Below, piece by piece: positions 7,034-13,271 of a stretch of 14,940 nt of DNA. Position 1 is the stretch's first letter. Every line of letters starts with the position of its first letter. A model generated the notes under the pieces. The model did no database searches, was not told the DNA's origin, and was given only the letters and a program-made list of their open reading frames with translations. A program made the translations under genes and the position numbers. The stretch comes from CALBPI01 sp039815365 (GTDB taxonomy: Bacteria > Pseudomonadota > Gammaproteobacteria > Steroidobacterales > Woeseiaceae), in NCBI GenBank assembly GCA_039815365.1, contig JBCBZK010000086.1:1-14940 (forward strand), read 5' to 3'.

Positions 7034-8875
7034 ATGCGTAGTGACGTGAATTCCAGCGAACCACAAGCAGCGAGTAGCGCTGCCAGCATTGCAACGCGGC
7101 GCGCGCGCGTGCGCACGATTGCGCTTGAATCACTATGGCATTACGGGCTGTCTGCAACGGCACTCGGGCTCAACGCGCTGGTGCGCGACGATGTGTCATT
7201 CTGGCATGGTGTGCTGTTCTTCTCGCTGGGCGTGTCTTCGTACGCATTGGCGATTGTATCCGGGAGATCGAAACGAACCGCATGGTTTGCGTTGCCATTT
7301 TCGCAGTTTCTTGTCGGGGTGACTATCGGTGGCTTTGTTGCATTCCTTGCACCGGGTGCATCCTGGTATCTGATTACGACGCTGTTCTTTCTATTCGCAT
7401 TCGCGTCAGGATCATTAACGATGGGTAAGGCGGTTATCGCACTGTCTTATGCCACATTGATTATCACGGGTTTGCATAGCGCTGACCGCTTGCGCATGCC
7501 TAACGTCACAACGGCTGGTGAGCTCGTCGTGTTTCTGGCCGGTTGTCTCGTCGTGTTGTTTGTGTGTATTCGCTTTGGCATGGCTGCAGGCGATACGCGG
7601 CGCCGACTGCGCGCCTCTAAAGTTGCCTTGTCGGCAAAAGAGAAGGAGCTTGAGCGGCAGAAAGACCGACTGGAAGTCGCCGTACTACAACGCACGGAGG
7701 AGTTGAAGAATGCAAAAGAACTGGCGGAAGCTGCGAACGAGGCAAAGAGTCGATTCCTGGCAAACATGTCGCACGAAGTTCGCACGCCACTAAACGGCAT
7801 TCTGGGAATGGGCAATCTGTTAGGACAAACAGCCTTGTCTACGGATCAGCTGGAAATGTTGACCGCTATCGACGACAGCGGGCGCTCGCTGCTTGCGATC
7901 GTCAATGACGTATTGGATATCTCTAAAATTCAAGCTGGTGAAATGGTGTTGTCTTGCACTGCGATGGATCTTCATGATTTGTTGAGGCGCACTATTGATC
8001 TGTTTGCAGGTGTTGCCGACAAGGCGAAACTCGCGCTTGTACTGGATTATCCGGAAAGTGCGCCGCGCTACGTGCTAAGCGACACCATACGGTTGCGCCA
8101 GATCATATCCAACCTGCTCAGCAACGCGCTCAAGTTTACGGAAGCCGGCAGCGTAACGCTGCGCGTGCAGCCACCGGTAAGCGATGACATGTGGACGTTT
8201 ATGGTCATCGACACGGGTATCGGCATAGCGCCTGAGCAACAGTCGATCGTGTTTGATGCTTTCAGGCAGGTGGATGATGCGTCAAACCGACGGTTTCAGG
8301 GTACCGGCTTAGGTCTGTCGATCTGTCGTGACATCGCACATGTCTTTGGTGGCGATATCACGCTCGATAGTACGCTTGGTGTCGGGACGACGTTTTTCGT
8401 GACGCTACCATTGCCCGCGTGTGCCGCGCCGCCGTCAGTAGCGCCGCCGACGGCGATAACGCGGACACGGCGGGCTGGACAGCTGCGTGTTCTGGTCGCG
8501 GAAGACAATGTCGTGAATCAGCGGGTCGCGCTTGCGATGCTGAAGAAGCTTGACTGCGATGTGGTGCTCGCAACTGATGGGCAGGCTGCCGTACAGGTGT
8601 TTTCCGATGGCGCCTTTGACTTGATTTTCATGGATTGCCAGATGCCAGTGATGGACGGGTTAGATGCGACTCGCGCGATTCGCAGTTGTGTCGAGAACGC
8701 AGGTGACACTGTGCCGATCATTGCACTCACGGCGAACGCGATGCCCGGTGATCGCGAGCGATGCATTGATGCCGGCATGAGCGACTATCTCAGTAAGCCA
8801 TTCAAGCGCGAGCACCTGGCCGACATGATCGAGCGTTGGTGTCCTGCCGAGGTCGACGCTGCCGCAGAGTCTTGA
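7034..8875 (+). CDS. Membrane hybrid histidine kinase, copy 4 of 4
   Basis: 613-residue last member of the array, beginning 12 bases after the stop of copy 3. The membrane region (about 35-178) carries Trp57-His58 and a LAPGASWYL stretch shared with copy 2. The coiled-coil linker (about 190-240) contains ELERQKDRLE, again closest to copy 2. HisKA has His247, in HEVRTPLNG rather than HEIRTPLNG. HATPase_c has Asn364, Asp393 in DTGIGIAPE and Gly423 in GTGLGL. The receiver has Glu490/Asp491, Asp534 in MDCQMPVMDG, Thr566 and Lys588, so it appears functional. No HPt or output domain is attached. The stop codon faces the stop of a convergent gene only nine bases away, inside a small palindrome. Ligand and partner cannot be told from the sequence. 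Confidence 0.95.
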   Translation: MRSDVNSSEPQAASSAASIATRRARVRTIALESLWHYGLSATALGLNALVRDDVSFWHGVLFFSLGVSSYALAIVSGRSKRTAWFALPFSQFLVGVTIGGFVAFLAPGASWYLITTLFFLFAFASGSLTMGKAVIALSYATLIITGLHSADRLRMPNVTTAGELVVFLAGCLVVLFVCIRFGMAAGDTRRRLRASKVALSAKEKELERQKDRLEVAVLQRTEELKNAKELAEAANEAKSRFLANMSHEVRTPLNGILGMGNLLGQTALSTDQLEMLTAIDDSGRSLLAIVNDVLDISKIQAGEMVLSCTAMDLHDLLRRTIDLFAGVADKAKLALVLDYPESAPRYVLSDTIRLRQIISNLLSNALKFTEAGSVTLRVQPPVSDDMWTFMVIDTGIGIAPEQQSIVFDAFRQVDDASNRRFQGTGLGLSICRDIAHVFGGDITLDSTLGVGTTFFVTLPLPACAAPPSVAPPTAITRTRRAGQLRVLVAEDNVVNQRVALAMLKKLDCDVVLATDGQAAVQVFSDGAFDLIFMDCQMPVMDGLDATRAIRSCVENAGDTVPIIALTANAMPGDRERCIDAGMSDYLSKPFKREHLADMIERWCPAEVDAAAES

Positions 8876-8887
8876 GCGCGTCGCTCA
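8873..8887. repeat. Palindrome joining two convergent stop codons
   Basis: TGAGCG-CGT-CGCTCA is a perfect six-base inverted repeat with a three-base loop. The left arm begins with the TGA stop of kinase copy 4 (8873-8875). The right arm ends with the TCA complement of the hydrolase stop (8885-8887). No T-run flanks it on either side, so it is not a standard intrinsic terminator. It may slow polymerase or protect both 3' ends, or be chance. Confidence 0.55.
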
Positions 8888-9838
8888 GCGCACGATACGC
8901 GACACGAAGTCCGCGATGCTTTTCACCAGTGTCTTGTCGATCGGCAAGGACGGATCGCTGTAGCTGGTGTTTTGCAGGCTTTCATCATCGCCAATGTTCT
9001 TAAGCACGTGGTTCATCCCATCCACTACCACCAGTGTTGCGTCGCTTTGCGCGTCGCTAAGCACATCGCCTTCGCTTGCTTCAACTTGCACGTCCCGAGT
9101 GCCGTATACCAACAATAAAGGCACTTCGAGCGCCGCGGCTTGAGCTGACGGGTCATTGGCGAACCACGAAATCATGTAAGGCTGCACGCTGCTTCGAAAC
9201 AGTGACGCCAACACGACAGGTGTGTCCGCGACGGTGTTGCCCTTGCGCATCTCGGCGATAATCTCTTCGCTGCGTTCCAGCAGCGCGGGCGGGAGTTGTG
9301 CGGCGAGCTGGTCGAGCAAGATGTCGGCGGGATGCCGACCGGGTCCGGCCAGCACAGCGACGCCTGCGATCTTCGCGTTTTGTGCGGCGTTCAGTGCGAT
9401 TTGACCGCCTTCACTATGCCCGATCAGTATCGTCGGCAAGCCAGTGCGTTCGCTGAGCCAGTCTGACAACGCCGCGGCGTCGTCGACAAAGTGGTCGAAG
9501 CGCAGGTCAGCTTCGACAAACGCAGTAGACGCGCTGGCACCAATCATGCGCTTGTCGTAGCGCAGTGTCGTGACGCCTTTCTTGGCGAGCGCTTCGGCCA
9601 GATATTTCAGGCTGTTGTTTTTGCCTGGCAGCATCGCTGAGTTGCCATCGCGATCGGTCGGGCCTGAGCCGGCAATGATAATGGCCGCAGCCTTGGCGCG
9701 TTTTGCCGTGAGCAAAGTGACTGACAAGTCGACATCGTTGACGTTAACGCTCAGTACCTGTTCCTTGGCATTCGCGCTAAGCGCGAGCGCCAACATCAAT
9801 ACAGTAGCGAGTCCTTTATTCCGGATCTTGCGCATCAT
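8885..9838 (-). CDS. Secreted alpha/beta hydrolase, third gene of the sdpRI-type operon
   Basis: 317-residue serine hydrolase, probably periplasmic or membrane-attached. It opens with a signal peptide: Arg/Lys-rich start, hydrophobic stretch TVLMLALAL and likely cleavage after Ala24 in SANA-KEQ. The oxyanion region is AGSGPTDRDGN (56-66). The nucleophile elbow GHSEGG gives Ser142, and Asp249 (YGTRD) and His277 (GMNH) fit the rest of the triad. The frame extends upstream to 9940, but ATG 9838 is chosen because GGAGGG sits eight bases before it (9847-9852) and it exposes the signal peptide; ATG 9835 directly follows and is nearly as good. The first 23 bases overlap the end of the sdpI-like gene, implying co-translation. 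The substrate (ester, amide or peptide) is not evident. Confidence 0.9.
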   Translation of the reverse strand: MMRKIRNKGLATVLMLALALSANAKEQVLSVNVNDVDLSVTLLTAKRAKAAAIIIAGSGPTDRDGNSAMLPGKNNSLKYLAEALAKKGVTTLRYDKRMIGASASTAFVEADLRFDHFVDDAAALSDWLSERTGLPTILIGHSEGGQIALNAAQNAKIAGVAVLAGPGRHPADILLDQLAAQLPPALLERSEEIIAEMRKGNTVADTPVVLASLFRSSVQPYMISWFANDPSAQAAALEVPLLLVYGTRDVQVEASEGDVLSDAQSDATLVVVDGMNHVLKNIGDDESLQNTSYSDPSLPIDKTLVKSIADFVSRIVR

Positions 9839-10481
9839 TAGAGAAACCCTCCAGTTGACGGTAGGCAACAAACGAGTAGGCGAAAGGAATGAGTCCTGCG
9901 CCGATAGCGGCAACCATAAACGGAATGTGGCCGAGTTCAAGCAACCCGATGATCATCATGGCGATCCCGCCGATGACGAACAGGTAACCACCGAGACGGT
10001 GTGTGCGCATCCAGACTTCATCACTTGCCAGCGTCCATGGTGTGCGAATGCCGATAAAGAAATTCTTGCGGGTTTTGCCGAGGTAGTTCCCGACAACAAC
10101 AAACAGCGCGCCACACGCGACCGGCACAATTCGCTCAACAGCCGCCTCGTAACCATAGCCGGCAGCGATAATGATGCCGCCGATACCCGTCATGAAAAAC
10201 ATAATGACTAACTGGATGACATGCACGGTGCCTTGAAAACCCTCGGTGCGAAAACCTTTGGGCGAAATGTAGGGCAGCAACCACATGATGAGCCAGGTGG
10301 CAGCGGCGCCGGCTGGGCCGATCAGAACCGCTGTCAGTTTGCCGGAGTAACCGTCGATCTCACCGGCTGCGTTCCAATGCGTCGGTACCTGATCTGGCAG
10401 GCCGTTGTAGGTTAGCACGCTGGCAACAGCGGCGATCAACAGCAGTCCTGCTGACAATAAGTGGGTCGTTCTAGATGTCAT
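9816..10481 (-). CDS. sdpI: SdpI-family membrane protein (DUF1648 plus SdpI domain)
   Basis: 221-residue integral membrane protein with about six hydrophobic segments (near 8-26, 52-71, 88-107, 117-133, 164-182, 187-207). The N-terminal half has the DUF1648 signature LPDQVPTHWNAAGEIDGY. The second half has the SdpI signature, GNYLGKTRKNFFIGIRTPW followed by a Trp-Met-Arg-Thr-His run. In Bacillus subtilis, SdpI protects against the SdpC toxin and, when loaded with it, holds the repressor SdpR at the membrane. Here the SdpR homologue is directly upstream and overlaps by 11 bases, matching that pairing, but no toxin genes are visible. GGAGG at 10491-10495, nine bases before the ATG, is a good ribosome-binding site. 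Family assignment is firm; an immunity role is inference. Confidence 0.93.
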   Translation of the reverse strand: MTSRTTHLLSAGLLLIAAVASVLTYNGLPDQVPTHWNAAGEIDGYSGKLTAVLIGPAGAAATWLIMWLLPYISPKGFRTEGFQGTVHVIQLVIMFFMTGIGGIIIAAGYGYEAAVERIVPVACGALFVVVGNYLGKTRKNFFIGIRTPWTLASDEVWMRTHRLGGYLFVIGGIAMMIIGLLELGHIPFMVAAIGAGLIPFAYSFVAYRQLEGFSNDAQDPE

Positions 10482-10773
10482 CGGGCGCGTCCTCCAGAGT
10501 GTTTTCCTGGGTCGGTGAGAGCAGCGCTACCAACATGGTGGCTGCATCTTCCATCACCGAAGTATTGAGTGAATAAACGATGTGCTGTCCGCGGCGTTCG
10601 GTGCGCACCAGTTCTGCTTGTTTGAGCAGATTGAAGTGGTGCGACAGCGATGCTTTGGTAATCGTGAAGTGGTCTGCAATATCACCGGCGGACTGTGATC
10701 CGCTGCGCAGCAGTTTTAGGATGTCACGGCGGGTCGGGTCCGCAAGTGCTTTGAATAAATGTTGCCCTGTCAT
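10471..10773 (-). CDS. sdpR: SdpR-type autorepressor (ArsR-family winged helix)
   Basis: 100-residue ArsR-type DNA-binding protein. FKALADPTRRDILKLL opens the fold. The helix-turn-helix (about 27-52) contains AGDIADHF and KASLSHHFNLLKQAELV, and the wing includes RRGQHIVYSLNTSV (60-73). This pattern closely resembles Bacillus SdpR. No cysteine pair typical of metal-sensing ArsR proteins is present. It is first in a three-gene operon with the SdpI-like protein and a hydrolase. It reads away from the EamA transporter gene; the 131-base divergent gap holds a palindrome overlapping its likely promoter, consistent with autorepression. The ATG has no strong Shine-Dalgarno, and the predicted transcription start falls at or next to it. 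By analogy, release of repression would come from sequestration by SdpI. Confidence 0.93.
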   Translation of the reverse strand: MTGQHLFKALADPTRRDILKLLRSGSQSAGDIADHFTITKASLSHHFNLLKQAELVRTERRGQHIVYSLNTSVMEDAATMLVALLSPTQENTLEDAPDDI

Positions 10774-10779
10774 GGCTTT

Positions 10780-10808
10780 ATGATATTTAGGTAAATATCT
10801 AAATACAA
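10780..10808 (-). promoter_or_regulatory. Putative sigma-70 promoter of the sdpR-sdpI-hydrolase operon
   Basis: Read on the minus strand, a -35-like TTGTAT (10803-10808) is followed after 17 bases by a -10-like TATCAT (10780-10785). Transcription would start about six or seven bases later, at or beside the sdpR ATG, giving a very short or absent leader. The spacing is ideal; the -35 hexamer matches consensus only in its first three bases. Confidence 0.5.
10782..10799. promoter_or_regulatory. Palindromic operator, likely SdpR binding site
   Basis: GATATTTA-GG-TAAATATC is a perfect eight-base inverted repeat. A second overlapping repeat, ATTTAG (10785-10790) with CTAAAT (10799-10804), extends it. 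It covers the -10 element and most of the spacer of the predicted sdpR promoter, where a dimeric ArsR-family repressor would block polymerase. It stands out as AT-rich in GC-rich surroundings. Binding by SdpR is inferred from position and symmetry. Confidence 0.62.
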
Positions 10809-10828
10809 GCTATCCGTTGCGATTTTGT

Positions 10829-10858
10829 TGCAGCCCGCATTCCGGAAATCGTTACAAT
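10829..10858 (+). promoter_or_regulatory. Possible promoter for the EamA transporter gene
   Basis: TTGCAG (10829-10834), an 18-base spacer and TACAAT (10853-10858) resemble a sigma-70 promoter with a good -10 and a weak -35. A start near 10865 would leave a leader of about 40 bases before ATG 10905, and would exclude the alternative ATG at 10857. Confidence 0.35.
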
Positions 10859-10904
10859 GCACTGTCGCTGCTGGGTTTTCCGGCACTTTTCCTCGGAACC
10901 TTGC

Positions 10905-11801
10905 ATGCTGAAAAACCCACGCTTCCGGCTGTTGTTAGGCGCGTTCCTGATCAGCTTTTCGCCAGTTTATGTTGCATTGGTGGACGTCTCGTCGACCAAC
11001 AGTGCGTTCTGGCGCGTATTGATTGGCGGCGTCGTGTTGGTCGGTTGGTTGTTTGCGCGCGGTGGCGCGCGCTGGCCACGCAAAGCTGTTTTTTGGATGT
11101 TGATTTTGGCGGCCTCAATGTTCGCGCTTGATCTGTGGTTCTGGCACCGCAGTATCTTGTATGTCGGCCCCGGGCTTGCCACGCTACTCGGCAACTTTCA
11201 GGTGTTCTTCATGACGCTGGCAGGGTTTGTGCTGCTGCGGCAACGTCCAACATGGCAGCAATTGGTGTCCATCCCGGTGGCGTTATTTGGCTTAGGGCTT
11301 ATTGTCGGTTTTGACTGGAGTGCATTGACCGAGGAATACCGCCTCGGGGTGATCACCGGATTGTTGACTGCATTGTCTTATGCCGCGTATTTGCTCAGTT
11401 TTCGTCAGGCGCAGGCGTGGTCCAGTGCGGCGCCGCAGGACGGTTTGCCCGTGCGTGAGCTGGCGATTGTCTCGTTGGCGTCAGCGGCGTTTCTGGCGGT
11501 TGGCGCTGGCGTTGAAGGCGAGTCTTTAGCGATTCCGACCGTGCGCGATGCCGCATGGCTTACCGCGTATGCGGCGTTTGCACACGTCTTGGGTTGGTTG
11601 TTTATAGCCAGCAGTCTAGCGCACGTGCCGGCGGCATTGATCGGCCTGTCGTTGTTGTTCCAGCCGCTGCTCAGTTTCACGTGGGATGTGCTGATTTTCT
11701 CGCGAGCGATCACCGGTACAGAATTGCTGGGCGCGGCGATCACGCTCATCGCGATTTACTTCGGCGCACGTGAGCGATCCAAAAAACCGGTGGCGCCCTA
11801 A
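10905..11801 (+). CDS. EamA-family (drug/metabolite transporter superfamily) permease
   Basis: 298-residue inner-membrane protein with about ten hydrophobic segments arranged as two repeated five-helix halves, the usual EamA plan. Typical stretches are the Ser-Pro-rich first helix (LISFSPVYVALV), FWRVLIGG, LDLWFWHRSILYVGPGLATLL in the first half, and HVLGWLFIASSLAHVPAALIGL followed by LLFQPLLSFTWDVL in the second. The frame also opens at ATG 10857 (314 residues). ATG 10905 is preferred because the extra 16 residues contain cysteines and polar residues unlike a permease start, a weak GGAA lies six bases before 10905, and a -10-like element overlaps 10857. Members export amino acids, metabolites or drugs; the substrate cannot be assigned. 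It may be co-transcribed with plsY 34 bases downstream. Confidence 0.9.
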   Translation: MLKNPRFRLLLGAFLISFSPVYVALVDVSSTNSAFWRVLIGGVVLVGWLFARGGARWPRKAVFWMLILAASMFALDLWFWHRSILYVGPGLATLLGNFQVFFMTLAGFVLLRQRPTWQQLVSIPVALFGLGLIVGFDWSALTEEYRLGVITGLLTALSYAAYLLSFRQAQAWSSAAPQDGLPVRELAIVSLASAAFLAVGAGVEGESLAIPTVRDAAWLTAYAAFAHVLGWLFIASSLAHVPAALIGLSLLFQPLLSFTWDVLIFSRAITGTELLGAAITLIAIYFGARERSKKPVAP

Positions 11802-11820
11802 CCCGAACGTCATTTGTCTG

Positions 11821-11829
11821 TGAGATAAT
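11821..11829 (+). promoter_or_regulatory. Possible extended -10 element before plsY
   Basis: TGA-GATAAT resembles an extended -10 promoter element; no -35 match is evident. Transcription would begin about seven bases later, at the plsY ATG (11836), giving a leaderless message. plsY could instead be read from the upstream transporter promoter. Confidence 0.3.
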
Positions 11830-11835
11830 CGATCA

Positions 11836-12465
11836 ATGCTAGACGTTATTTTCAAGCTCGCGCTCGCCTACGTGCTCGGCAGTATCATGGGAAGCTTGCT
11901 GCTGGGGCGCTACCGTGGTGTCGATATCCGCATGAGTGGCAGCGGCAATGCTGGTGGTACTAACGCGCTGCGCACGCAAGGCAAGGGCTTTGCGCTTGGC
12001 GTCATGGTGATTGATGTCGGCAAGGGCTGGCTTGCTGCCGCGGTTGTGCCCGCGTTGACGTTCGTGAGCGATATGCCACCACCGGTATGGCTGGCGTATG
12101 CCTGCGGCGCGGCGGCGGTGATTGGCCACGTATTTCCTTTGTTCTACGGGTTTCGCGGCGGCAAAGGCGCTGCAACGCTGGTCGGAACATTGCTGTGTTA
12201 TGCGCCTGTGCTCGTGTTGCCGTTGTTAGTCGTGTTTATCCTCACCATCATGCTGACGGGTTACGTCGGCCTTGCGACCATCGTCACCACAGAGGCTGCG
12301 ATGATCGCGGTTGCCGCCGTTTATCAACTGGATCGCTTGCCGCTGCTGATCTATGCCGCCGTGATGAGTATTGTCATCATCTGGACGCATCGCTCGAATA
12401 TCATGCGCATGATGAACGGTACCGAAAGCCGCAACACTAAGATGATGGTATTGCGACGGCAATGA
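11836..12465 (+). CDS. plsY: Glycerol-3-phosphate acyltransferase PlsY
   Basis: 209-residue integral membrane enzyme that transfers an acyl group from acyl-phosphate to glycerol-3-phosphate, making lysophosphatidic acid, the first acylation of phospholipid synthesis. The three conserved PlsY motifs are visible: GSGNAGGTN at 35-43, GFRGGKG at 105-111 preceded by His98, and HRSN at 185-188 followed by NGTE at 194-197. Hydrophobic stretches between them fit the multi-span topology. In many gammaproteobacteria plsY lies near tsaD or folB; here it heads a cofactor cluster. Its stop overlaps the birA start as ATGA (12462-12465). Ribosome binding is weak (TGAGA about ten bases upstream). PlsY normally works with PlsX, which is not in the window. 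Confidence 0.96.
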   Translation: MLDVIFKLALAYVLGSIMGSLLLGRYRGVDIRMSGSGNAGGTNALRTQGKGFALGVMVIDVGKGWLAAAVVPALTFVSDMPPPVWLAYACGAAAVIGHVFPLFYGFRGGKGAATLVGTLLCYAPVLVLPLLVVFILTIMLTGYVGLATIVTTEAAMIAVAAVYQLDRLPLLIYAAVMSIVIIWTHRSNIMRMMNGTESRNTKMMVLRRQ

Positions 12466-13271
12466 ACGCATCGCGTTTGCAACATGCGTTGATGGATCTG
12501 GCAGCGGCGGACGGCGCGCTTTCTGCGTTGCATGTGTTTGACGAATTGCCTTCAACCAATACCTGGCTCGCCGAGCAACCAGAGGCTGCGATTGATGCGG
12601 CGCACGCTGTGATTGCATTGCATCAGACAGCGGGTCGCGGGCGTCAGGGCAAAACCTGGCATGCGCCGGCCGGTTCGGGGTTGTGCTTGTCCGTGTCCTC
12701 GACGTACCGCGCAATGCCGGGTCATGCATCGGCGTTAGCGTTAGCGTTAGGCGTACATGTTGCCCGTGCATTAGAGAGCATCGGTACGGGTGAGGTCATG
12801 CTCAAGTGGCCGAATGATCTTGTCTGGCAAGACCGCAAACTCGGCGGTATTTTGGTTGAGACGAAAACGCTGCCAGACAAACGGTTCCAGGTTATCGCGG
12901 GTGTCGGTGTCAACATTGCGCTGCCAGACGGCTTTGAGCTGAGCTCCGATAGCAGCGGCTGGGCGGAAGGCGTTGCAGACCTGGTTCGCGCAGGTATTAC
13001 GCCAGGCATTGCGGATGTGGCGCGGGCGATCATTCCTGAGGTCGTTGATTGTCTCATCGGCTACGAGCAGATACCGGTGAGTGACACGGTTGAAGCGTTC
13101 AATCGCCGACACTGGTTGCTCGAGCGGCCCGCGACCTTAGGCGAGCGCATGGTGCGCTGTGCTGCCGTGCAGTCTGACGGGCGATTGCGCGTTGTCGATA
13201 TGTTGGATGGCGCCGAGCACGATGTTGATAGCGCTGACGTGATGCCGCTGGCTTGGACCAAAGCGTCATGA
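12462..13271 (+). CDS. birA: Biotin--[acetyl-CoA-carboxylase] ligase, monofunctional (no HTH)
   Basis: 269-residue biotin protein ligase. It activates biotin with ATP to biotinyl-AMP and attaches it to the carrier lysine of acetyl-CoA carboxylase (AccB). Visible motifs are GRGRQGKTW (58-66, biotin/adenylate-binding loop), LKWPNDL (114-120), KLGGILVE (126-133) and GVGVN (147-151); a small C-terminal domain follows. E. coli BirA (about 320 residues) begins with a winged-helix repressor domain. Here the catalytic domain starts almost immediately (ELPSTNTW at 28-35), so this is a class I enzyme that should not repress biotin genes by that route. It is coupled by ATGA overlaps to plsY upstream and coaX downstream. 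A short (GCGTTA)3 run encodes the residues ALALAL at 91-96. Confidence 0.96.
   Translation: MNASRLQHALMDLAAADGALSALHVFDELPSTNTWLAEQPEAAIDAAHAVIALHQTAGRGRQGKTWHAPAGSGLCLSVSSTYRAMPGHASALALALGVHVARALESIGTGEVMLKWPNDLVWQDRKLGGILVETKTLPDKRFQVIAGVGVNIALPDGFELSSDSSGWAEGVADLVRAGITPGIADVARAIIPEVVDCLIGYEQIPVSDTVEAFNRRHWLLERPATLGERMVRCAAVQSDGRLRVVDMLDGAEHDVDSADVMPLAWTKAS

Noticed and set aside
1324..8875. Assembly artefact or recent copy-and-paste as source of the four kinases
   Set aside because: The copies differ throughout at synonymous sites and strongly in their membrane regions; no flanking direct repeats or transposon ends were seen.
9839..9940. 34-residue N-terminal extension of the hydrolase
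   Set aside because: It would bury the signal peptide and bypass the well-placed GGAGGG site; the bases belong to the sdpI-like gene.
10857..10904. N-terminal extension of the EamA gene from ATG 10857
   Set aside because: The added residues are polar and Cys-rich, unlike a permease start, and a -10-like TACAAT overlaps this ATG; ATG 10905 fits the family better.
12226..12771. 181-residue minus-strand frame across the plsY/birA junction
   Set aside because: His/Arg/Thr-rich with no fold or motif, opposite two firmly identified genes.
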